38,786 nt of DNA, taken from Alphaproteobacteria bacterium. GTDB lineage: Bacteria; Pseudomonadota; Alphaproteobacteria; SMXP01. Numbering within the stretch: position 1 is the first letter of the stretch; each line of letters begins with the position of its first letter. Both the position numbers and the translations under genes were made by a program. This document shows, piece after piece, positions 33,243 through 38,786 of the stretch. Under the pieces are notes generated by a model, which was not told the DNA's origin, did not search any database, and saw only the letters and a list, made by a program, of their open reading frames with translations. Where the stretch lies: the NCBI GenBank assembly GCA_028280675.1, contig JANQLI010000148.1, positions 1-38,786 on the forward strand, given 5' to 3'.

Positions 33243-33917
33243 TTACGCAACCCAGGAATTTATTTCTTGATTATTATGCATCATGCTTCTGTTAAATTGA
33301 GTTGATTTCCCTTTTAAGAGCAAAGAGCGAATACTCTCTATTTCAACGAAGGGGAGGTCAAGTTTCTTCGCTAAGGATTGACAATACGCTGATGTGCCTA
33401 CCTCGCCTTTTTCATCAAGTATGTCACAGCATGTTATGACATCATAAGGTGTTAAATCGTTTATTAATTGATGTGCACCGGAAATTAATGTTTCGTCTAA
33501 AGAAAATGGTTTCCGTATGACGATGGGCATCACGTGACCAGGTGTTACCAAGTCATTTGCTGTAGCTATTTGTGAACCAGCGGTTCTAATTGTTAATGCG
33601 CGGTCAGCAGCAGAGATTCCGGTTCCATTGCAACTCGCGGCTTCGATAGATTTCAAGTATTCAGGCCTACTTGAGTTGTGTGATGAATTGCATTCCATAG
33701 TTCTCAAACCCAAACGGAAAGCTGTGCGTTCATCCAGCGCAATGCTTAAAAGTCCACGTCCTTCAATAGCCATCAGCGAAGCTAAGTCTTCATGTAGAAG
33801 AGCAGCTACGCCAACGAAAATCCCTCGACCAGCACCATTGTGATGAGATTTATGGCTTAAAATAATTAACTCGCCGCTGGATAGTGATTCTCTTAGGGAA
33901 TTGATGTCTGGTGTCAT
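33243..33917 (-). CDS. RibB-like (DHBP synthase fold) protein lacking the acidic catalytic loop
   Basis: The 224-residue protein matches 3,4-dihydroxy-2-butanone-4-phosphate synthase over most of its length. Shared features are IEGRGLLSIALDERTAFRLG, the SIEAASCNGTGISAADRALT block (100-107 being GISAADRA), TPGHVMPI (126-132) and H149, which aligns with the RibB metal-binding histidine. However, the N-terminal acidic loop (DDEDRENEGD in E. coli RibB), which supplies metal and catalytic acids, is replaced by LSHKSHHNGAGRG near residues 20-32. It therefore probably cannot make the riboflavin precursor in the normal way. It has its own copy of the regulon motif and lies divergent from ligAB, so a role in aromatic catabolism (altered enzyme, carrier or sensor) is suggested but unknown. 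Confidence 0.75.
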   Translation of the reverse strand: MTPDINSLRESLSSGELIILSHKSHHNGAGRGIFVGVAALLHEDLASLMAIEGRGLLSIALDERTAFRLGLRTMECNSSHNSSRPEYLKSIEAASCNGTGISAADRALTIRTAGSQIATANDLVTPGHVMPIVIRKPFSLDETLISGAHQLINDLTPYDVITCCDILDEKGEVGTSAYCQSLAKKLDLPFVEIESIRSLLLKGKSTQFNRSMMHNNQEINSWVA

Positions 33918-33973
33918 GCCCTGGCCTTTATGCCTTTCTGAAGAGTCCTTTGTGTTTAAATCCTGAGTTAGGC

Positions 33974-33987
33974 TAACATACTAGAAT
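33974..33987 (-). promoter_or_regulatory. Shared CTAG control motif, copy 8 (RibB-like gene)
   Basis: On the minus strand it reads ATTCTAGTATGTTA, 56 bases upstream of the RibB-like start. The surrounding plus-strand run TAGGCTAACATACTAG is nearly identical to that around copy 3 (TAGGCTAACATATTAG), so similarity extends beyond the core. Confidence 0.68.
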
Positions 33988-34220
33988 AATAGATAGATTC
34001 CAACAAAAATATCACATAGAATAAGGTATTAAAATCAGAGGGTTAAGAAGGATGTAACGTTAGCCTGAGCAGCAGGTGCCTTTAGAATATTGCTGAACTT
34101 ACATGTAAAACCGTTGGCTTATAATCCCTAAATACTATGTGGTTTTCTAAGATTACAGAGTTCCTCTTAGCTGCCAAATCTTCGTTTCCGTGTAAAAAGC
34201 CTAGCAAAATCTATAAAAGT

Positions 34221-34234
34221 ATGCTAGTATGCAA
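34221..34234 (+). promoter_or_regulatory. Shared CTAG control motif, copy 9 (ligAB-like genes)
   Basis: The site reads ATGCTAGTATGCAA and ends 32 bases before the ligA-like start. An upstream CTAGCAA (34201-34207) has its CTAG 23 bases before the main CTAG, as also seen with 20-base spacing before the nahD gene. Confidence 0.7.
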
Positions 34235-34266
34235 GCTGGCAATGAGTTCGTGAAGGAGTGAAATAG

Positions 34267-34533
34267 GTGAGCATTAATACGATCGAAAGAGTCCTATGGG
34301 AGGCGATCACATTCCCGGATAAAGCGGAAGTTTTTAGATCACAGCCCGAAGAACATTTTAACAGCTATTTTCATTTAACGTCGCAAGAGAAGCAATTATT
34401 GCATGAAATGGATGTACGCAAAATGGCTGATCTTGGTGCGAGTGAAATGCTTCTTATGCTTGCATGGCAGGTCGTCAGGGGCCCCGAGACTATGAATGAA
34501 TATATGGGACGCATGAATACGCCCAGCAGCTAA
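34267..34533 (+). CDS. LigA-like small subunit of an extradiol dioxygenase
   Basis: The 88-residue protein resembles the small alpha subunit of protocatechuate 4,5-dioxygenase-type enzymes (LigA domain). It is all-helical, with FRSQPEEHFNSYFHLTSQEKQLLHEMDVRKMADLGAS-type sequence, in which the subunit helps close the active site of the large subunit. The GTG start at 34267 is chosen because AAGGAG stands just upstream and no in-frame ATG occurs before the conserved core. It lies 39 bases before the catalytic subunit gene. At 88 residues it is shorter than LigA of Sphingobium (about 139), suggesting a minimal LigA domain. Confidence 0.8.
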   Translation: MSINTIERVLWEAITFPDKAEVFRSQPEEHFNSYFHLTSQEKQLLHEMDVRKMADLGASEMLLMLAWQVVRGPETMNEYMGRMNTPSS

Positions 34534-34572
34534 AGTTATGAAGAGAGAAGTCTCTAGAATAAGGAATCTACA

Positions 34573-35400
34573 ATGAGTGAAATAGTTGGTGGCTTTTTAA
34601 TGCCGCATGATCCTTTAATCTCAGCCGAACCAGATGCTCCACCAGCTGAGCAGCGTAAGGCAGTGAAAGATGCATTTGCGACAATAGCGAGCAGATTAAA
34701 AGAGTTGGACGTGGATACGGTGATTGTCGTTGGAGATGATCACTACACTGTTTTCGGTCCACAATGTATACCACGATATTTGATTGGCATTGGCGATGTT
34801 GAAGGACCAGCAGAGCAATGGCTCGGTATTTCACGTAGGCCTATTGAGAACAATGAACCACTTGCGAATCACATTATGCAAGTTGGGTTTGATAACGGTA
34901 TTGATTGGGCGGTTTCCAAAACCCTTCTTATGGACCATTCCACTATTATACCTATTCACTATACCTTAGGGGAAGGAAGTAAGATTAAGTCGATACCCGT
35001 TTATATTAATTCTGGTGTTATGCCGCTCATTTCGAGTCGCCGTGCGGCTGAAGTGGGTCAATTAATAAGAAAAGCTGTTGACTCGTGGTCAGGTGATGAA
35101 CGCGTGGCTATCTTAGGTACGGGTGGCATTAGTCATTGGGTCGGCATGGCTGATATGGGCAAGGTCAATGTGGAATGGGATAAGAAAGTTCTCTCTTTTG
35201 CTGAGGCCGGAGATATTGAAGGTCTGATCGCAATGGAAGACATGGATGTGTTCCATGAATCTGGAAATGGCGCACTTGAAATCAAGAACTGGATTGTGGC
35301 CATGGCAGCTGTACCGGAGATGAAGGCCGACATCATTGCCTATGAACCGATACCTGAATGGGTCTGTGGGTGTGGTTTTGCAGAGCTCAAGGCCGCTTAA
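34573..35400 (+). CDS. LigB-type (class III) extradiol ring-cleavage dioxygenase, catalytic subunit
   Basis: The 275-residue protein belongs to the LigB superfamily. Probable Fe(II) ligands are H12 (MPHDP), H57 (GDDHYTVF) and E234 (GALEIKNW), with the catalytic histidine H186 in GTGGISHWVG. The spacing corresponds to H12, H61, E242 and H195 of LigB. With the small subunit encoded upstream it should open a catechol-type ring with carboxyl or other substituents, such as protocatechuate, gallate or a related compound. It is the third ring-cleavage enzyme of the cluster and of a third structural class. The substrate cannot be assigned; 2-aminophenol and homoprotocatechuate enzymes are also in the superfamily. 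Confidence 0.87.
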   Translation: MSEIVGGFLMPHDPLISAEPDAPPAEQRKAVKDAFATIASRLKELDVDTVIVVGDDHYTVFGPQCIPRYLIGIGDVEGPAEQWLGISRRPIENNEPLANHIMQVGFDNGIDWAVSKTLLMDHSTIIPIHYTLGEGSKIKSIPVYINSGVMPLISSRRAAEVGQLIRKAVDSWSGDERVAILGTGGISHWVGMADMGKVNVEWDKKVLSFAEAGDIEGLIAMEDMDVFHESGNGALEIKNWIVAMAAVPEMKADIIAYEPIPEWVCGCGFAELKAA

Positions 35401-35523
35401 GTTCCAGTTGTAATATGAGAGGGGGTGGTCGGATATTATTTAAAATCTGTGGCCGCCGCCTCGATTGGGGTTTGTTGCGTAGAGCGCGTCACAGATATTG
35501 TTTTTTATTGAGCGTGTAAGAAG

Positions 35524-36759
35524 ATGAATTCTCCAATGCAGAGGCGCGCTGTTCATGGGTTTGGAGAATGCGATGTGTTTGAGAAGAGACGAAAGTATAT
35601 CCTACTGCTCGTAAGTGCATTGCCTGCTATTGCCGGTGCTCTTGTCTCTCCGCTCCTCCCTAGCCTAACACGCGTCTTTGCCGCAGAACCTAATGTCGAG
35701 TTGCTAGCGCGATTTGTTTTTACGCTTCCTGGGCTGTTCATTGCTCTCTTTGCCCCGCTCAGTGGCATTGTGATTGATCGCTATGGTCGCAAATTACTCC
35801 TAATCGCATCCGTCATCCTATTTGCCATTTCTGGTGGATCGGGACTTATCGCTCAGTCTTTGCCACAATTACTTTTTGGCCGCGCTTGCCTTGGCATCGC
35901 TGTGGCTGCGATCATGACTGTCACAACAACACTCGTTGGAGACTACTATCGTGAGCCTGAAAGAGGTCATGTTGCTGGAACACAGGCCGCTTTTTTGGCA
36001 TTAGGTGGTTTCTTAGGATTGCTGATCAGTGGCCTTCTTGCAGAGCTATCGTGGCGTGTTCCCTTTTTCATTTACTTTCTGGTGTTGCTTCTTGTTCCAT
36101 TTGTTGTGAAGTATATCAGCGAGCCAGTATCTGGCAATCTGGGCACGCATGACAAGGCGTTTGTTGAAGACAGGGAAACGCCTACTTCGCTGTCTCTTAT
36201 TTTGCTTGTTAATGGTCTCGCCATCGTCGGGATGATGATTTTCTTTACTGTCCCAATACAAGTGCCATTCTTACTGGAGGAGATTGGAGAATCTGCTCCG
36301 AGTCTTGCGGGTTTAACAGTGAGTGTATGCATTCTTGTAACAGGTATTTCCTCGATGAGCTTTCGTTACTTTAAGACTGTGATCTCGCTGCCACTGGTTC
36401 TATCCTTGTCCATGGCTATTATGGCTGTAGGCTATCTACTCGTGGGTATCTCATCGGGGTATTGGATGTTGTTGGTGGCGATGCCTATATGTGGTCTGGG
36501 GATGGGTCTCATAACGCCAGCGATTACTTTGTGGCTTTTAGAATTATCCCCCATGCATATCCGTGGCCGTGTCATGAGTGCTCTTGCTTCAGGGATCTTT
36601 TTTGCGCAGTTCGTGACACCTCTTATATCGCAGCCTATCATTTCTTCATTAGGGTTAAGCGGAATTTTCATATTGTCGTCACTAGTACTTATGACCCTGG
36701 CTGCCACACTCTGTTTTGGGTCTTATCTCTATCAGCGTCGTTCTCTGCGCGCGCGATAA
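35524..36759 (+). CDS. MFS transporter
   Basis: The 411-residue protein has about 12 predicted membrane helices starting near residue 25. The MFS loop 2-3 motif PLSGIVIDRYGRK is at residues 78-90 and MHIRGRVMSAL lies in the second half. It lacks the DGxD helix-1 motif of the aromatic acid symporters and looks more like general drug/metabolite antiporters. It lies 123 bases after the LigB-type gene and converges with the second GntR gene. Its substrate is unknown. Uptake of the LigAB substrate or efflux of a toxic intermediate are both possible. Confidence 0.87.
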   Translation: MNSPMQRRAVHGFGECDVFEKRRKYILLLVSALPAIAGALVSPLLPSLTRVFAAEPNVELLARFVFTLPGLFIALFAPLSGIVIDRYGRKLLLIASVILFAISGGSGLIAQSLPQLLFGRACLGIAVAAIMTVTTTLVGDYYREPERGHVAGTQAAFLALGGFLGLLISGLLAELSWRVPFFIYFLVLLLVPFVVKYISEPVSGNLGTHDKAFVEDRETPTSLSLILLVNGLAIVGMMIFFTVPIQVPFLLEEIGESAPSLAGLTVSVCILVTGISSMSFRYFKTVISLPLVLSLSMAIMAVGYLLVGISSGYWMLLVAMPICGLGMGLITPAITLWLLELSPMHIRGRVMSALASGIFFAQFVTPLISQPIISSLGLSGIFILSSLVLMTLAATLCFGSYLYQRRSLRAR

Positions 36760-36813
36760 AGGTCGCAACCGTAGTTCGCGTGAATATGCAATTTTGCTTG
36801 AGTGATATACGCG

Positions 36814-37551
36814 CTACTTAAGGGTTCCAGTTCGTAATGGCTTGCCACGAACATGTGCTTCCATGGCCTGCTCTGCAGCATCAACATCTCGATTCTCGAT
36901 GGCCGCGACGACCTCATTGCGCTCTTTGTTTGCTTGTGCAAGATTGATGTAAACATTGGATGTGCGACCATTGAAGAGTAGGAACTCTGACATCCGCCAC
37001 TGACTGGAAACACGTCGCGCTTCCATCGGACTTCGCGCCATGCTCCTTATGGTGCTATGAAAAGAAGCAACAAGGTCCAAGAATTCGTCTGATACTTGCT
37101 CATTCTTCTTTTTCGGTGTTGCTTTTTTAATGCGTTTCGATATGTCGCGGAGAGCGTCACATTCACCATCTTCATGCCGTTCAGCCGCCAATCCAGCCAT
37201 GAATCCTTCTGCTTTGCCGAAGAGATGAAAAAAGTCTTCGATTTCCTGTGTTGTTGGAGAAACCACACGACATCCAACTTGAGGAGTGATGACAAGAAAG
37301 CCTGCACTACGCAAATGATTGAGCGCTGTCATAACGGGTGCACGACTTGCATTGAATTCTTCGACTAATTCGACAGTCGAAATGCTCTCGCCGAATAAAT
37401 AGTTTCCACGTGCGAGGCGGTATTCCAGCTCCTCACAGATGTAGCCTGCTTTACCACCGAGGGCCGTCATATTCTCACCTAAATTCATACCATTTCCAAT
37501 AGCATGAAGCTGACTTTGTTGTCTTTTGTCTCTCATTGGAGTCGCTGCCAC
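36814..37551 (-). CDS. GntR-family transcriptional regulator (FadR/FCD type), paralog 2
   Basis: The 245-residue protein has the same two-domain layout as the protein of 32416-33123. The winged helix contains SRAPVMTALNHLRSAGFLVITPQVG, and the FCD-like domain contains FFHLFGKAEGFMAGLAAERH and the terminal AHVRGKPLRTGTL. Well over half the positions agree by eye, including the recognition-helix region SRAPV..AL.HLRSAG, so both may bind the same or very similar DNA. It is divergent from purU, with a copy of the shared motif between them, which would allow autoregulation. Two paralogs may sense different intermediates of the gentisate and meta branches; this is inference. Confidence 0.93.
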   Translation of the reverse strand: MAATPMRDKRQQSQLHAIGNGMNLGENMTALGGKAGYICEELEYRLARGNYLFGESISTVELVEEFNASRAPVMTALNHLRSAGFLVITPQVGCRVVSPTTQEIEDFFHLFGKAEGFMAGLAAERHEDGECDALRDISKRIKKATPKKKNEQVSDEFLDLVASFHSTIRSMARSPMEARRVSSQWRMSEFLLFNGRTSNVYINLAQANKERNEVVAAIENRDVDAAEQAMEAHVRGKPLRTGTLK

Positions 37552-37653
37552 CTAACTAACCATTTGATTTTATTGGAAAAATATGCCATTTTGAAACATC
37601 TTCAAGCTTTATGATCGATTCGCTTATAGCAATGCAAGCATCTTAGCATGTAA

Positions 37654-37667
37654 ATAATAGTATGCAT
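37654..37667 (+). promoter_or_regulatory. Shared CTAG control motif, copy 10 (purU / GntR paralog 2)
   Basis: The site reads ATAATAGTATGCAT. It has lost the C of CTAG but keeps TAGTATGC. It lies 110 bases upstream of purU and about 100 bases upstream of the divergent GntR gene. It is the weakest copy but in the expected place and orientation. Confidence 0.5.
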
Positions 37668-37777
37668 GTGTTTTGTCTGACCGCTTTCTGAGCTGCTTTC
37701 GGCTTCATTAGCGCATTGTGATCTGTCAGAGCACGTCGCATAGATGAGACGAGTAAACCAAATAGGGATGATTAAAT

Positions 37778-38641
37778 ATGAGTACCCAGGATAAGTATGT
37801 CTTAACACTGACCGCGCCAGACGTGTCGGGAATTGTGGCCAATGTCGCTGGAGCGCTTGCTGACTGGGGCGCTTTTATAACGGAGGCCAATCATCATAAT
37901 GAGCCGCGCTCTGAGACTGCTTTTTTACGTTTTGCGTTTCATGCGTCAGAGGTATCAATGGCCACCTGCGAAGAAATGAGACAAGCTTTCATACCTATTG
38001 CAAAGAGGTATAACGCGGAATTTGCTTTTCACAATATGACACATCCTATGCCGATCATTATTGCTGTCTCAAAATTTGGACATTGCCTGTATGATTTATT
38101 GCATCGTTGGAAGGCAGGAATTTTGCCCGTTGATGTGAAAGCCGTTATCTCAAACCATGAGGATATGCGCGGTTTCGCCGAATGGCATGACCTTCCATTT
38201 CATTATCTTCCGATTACGAAAGAAACAAAACCCCAACAGGAAGATCAAATAAAAGATCTCATTAAAAGCTACGGTTCTGAACTTCTCGTGCTTGCTCGCT
38301 ATATGCAAATACTCTCGGAAGATATGTGTGAGCATGTATCAGGGAGGGCGATAAACATTCATCATTCGTTCTTGCCAAGCTTCAAAGGGGCTAAGCCTTA
38401 CAGTCAGGCCTATGATCGCGGCGTGAAAATGATTGGAGCAACTGCTCATTATGTGACCTCCGATTTAGATGAAGGGCCAATCATCGAACAAGCAGTTGAA
38501 CGCATCGATCACTCGGTCTCTCCGGAAGAACTTGTCAATATTGGCCGGGATAGCGAGTCGGTCGCGTTGTCTCGTGCGGTGCGGTGGCATGCAGAACGGC
38601 GCGTCTTGATAAGTGGTCATCGGACAGTTGTGTTCCGTTAA
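37778..38641 (+). CDS. purU: Formyltetrahydrofolate deformylase
   Basis: The 287-residue protein has an N-terminal ACT domain (about residues 8-80, LTAPDVSGIVANVAGALADWG) and a C-terminal formyltransferase-like hydrolase domain. The catalytic asparagine, histidine and aspartate are in INIHHSFLPSFKGAKPY and TSDLDEGPI. It hydrolyses 10-formyl-tetrahydrofolate to formate and tetrahydrofolate. AGGGATGA is the ribosome site. PurU usually balances one-carbon pools. In a catabolic cluster it may relieve a C1 load from demethylation, but no demethylase is seen here. It is followed by a strong palindromic terminator. Confidence 0.94.
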   Translation: MSTQDKYVLTLTAPDVSGIVANVAGALADWGAFITEANHHNEPRSETAFLRFAFHASEVSMATCEEMRQAFIPIAKRYNAEFAFHNMTHPMPIIIAVSKFGHCLYDLLHRWKAGILPVDVKAVISNHEDMRGFAEWHDLPFHYLPITKETKPQQEDQIKDLIKSYGSELLVLARYMQILSEDMCEHVSGRAINIHHSFLPSFKGAKPYSQAYDRGVKMIGATAHYVTSDLDEGPIIEQAVERIDHSVSPEELVNIGRDSESVALSRAVRWHAERRVLISGHRTVVFR

Positions 38642-38741
38642 CTGACGAACAACCTGTACTTCTATGTGTTCTACTAGGTGCTAGAGAACGTCCGTGAATA
38701 ATTTGATGATCAGGGTAATTGATTTCCCTGTTCTCTTAGGT

Positions 38742-38773
38742 AACAGGGAATTTAAATTCCCTGTTTTTTCTTT
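38742..38773 (+). terminator. Palindromic terminator after purU, with a competing upstream hairpin
   Basis: A perfect 24-base palindrome (38742-38765), each arm AACAGGGAATTT or its complement, is followed by a T run ending at 38769. Upstream, TTCCCTGTT (38724-38732) can pair instead with AACAGGGAA (38742-38750), so two mutually exclusive hairpins are possible. It lies about 100 bases after the purU stop. Confidence 0.82.
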
Positions 38774-38786
38774 AGGGAATTCGCAC

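Larger units (their letters stand above)
33918..34266. other. Divergent control region between RibB-like and ligA-like genes
   Basis: This 349-base region contains no supported gene. It holds two copies of the shared motif, one directed at the RibB-like gene (33974-33987) and one at the ligA-like gene (34221-34234). AAAAAGCCTAGCAA at 34194-34207 resembles the extra half-site before the nahD gene. The rest is AT-rich with no further feature recognised. Confidence 0.6.

Noticed and set aside
35444-35496. AATCTGTG/CACAGAT pairing followed by a T run after the LigB-type gene
   Set aside because: The loop is about 38 bases and the stem short, so it is not convincing as an intrinsic terminator.
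36462-36821. 119-codon plus-strand open frame
   Set aside because: It is an alternative frame of the MFS gene, with no independent start signal or domain.
1-38786. Mobile element, CRISPR, prophage or tRNA signatures
   Set aside because: No transposase, regular spaced repeats, phage gene or cloverleaf-like sequence was recognised in the window.

Overview
The window is a dense aromatic-compound catabolic supercluster of 38 recognisable protein genes from a Gram-negative bacterium. TonB-dependent receptor, Tat-exported sulfatase, AAHS-type transporter and glutathione-dependent enzymes point to a proteobacterium of moderate GC content (below 50% by eye, not counted). The genus cannot be read from the sequence. 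No insertion sequence, tRNA, rRNA, CRISPR array or phage gene was seen.

Layout. (1) 1-2939: the end of an anthranilate/benzoate-type dioxygenase alpha subunit, its beta subunit, a zinc MDR dehydrogenase and an AraC regulator. (2) 3046-5468: a gentisate module: maleylpyruvate isomerase on +, fumarylpyruvate hydrolase and gentisate 1,2-dioxygenase on -. (3) 5607-9828: a divergent arylsulfatase and TonB-dependent receptor. (4) 10075-13437: nahD-type isomerase, a small secreted protein, a GST and an aromatic-acid MFS transporter. (5) 13630-20053: an operon of aromatic aldehyde dehydrogenase, Rieske ferredoxin, naphthalene-dioxygenase-type alpha and beta subunits and GMC oxidoreductase, convergent with nahE. 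(6) 20817-32367: twelve co-directional genes. They encode a two-component flavin hydroxylase whose reductase carries a MarR-like domain, an LLM oxidoreductase, an alpha/beta hydrolase, a second nahD-like isomerase, a XylT-type ferredoxin, catechol 2,3-dioxygenase and the lower meta pathway. (7) 32416-38641: two paralogous GntR regulators, a RibB-like protein lacking its usual catalytic acidic loop, a LigAB-type extradiol dioxygenase, a second MFS transporter and formyltetrahydrofolate deformylase.

How it fits together (inference). An aromatic substrate, perhaps arriving as a sulfate ester, would be imported and desulfated. Ring dioxygenation, nahD/nahE side-chain removal and aldehyde oxidation would give a salicylate-like acid. 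This would then enter either the gentisate or the catechol meta pathway, ending in pyruvate, acetyl-CoA and fumarate.

The strongest unlabelled signal is a shared, directional sequence, consensus ATnCTAGTATGYTA (core palindrome ATACTAGTAT). It occurs ten times, always intergenic and always pointing into the gene or operon it precedes: the AraC gene, gentisate genes, TonB receptor/sulfatase, nahD, dioxygenase operon, nahE, meta operon, RibB-like gene, ligAB and purU. It looks like the common control site of one regulon, with the two GntR paralogs as the best candidates to read it.
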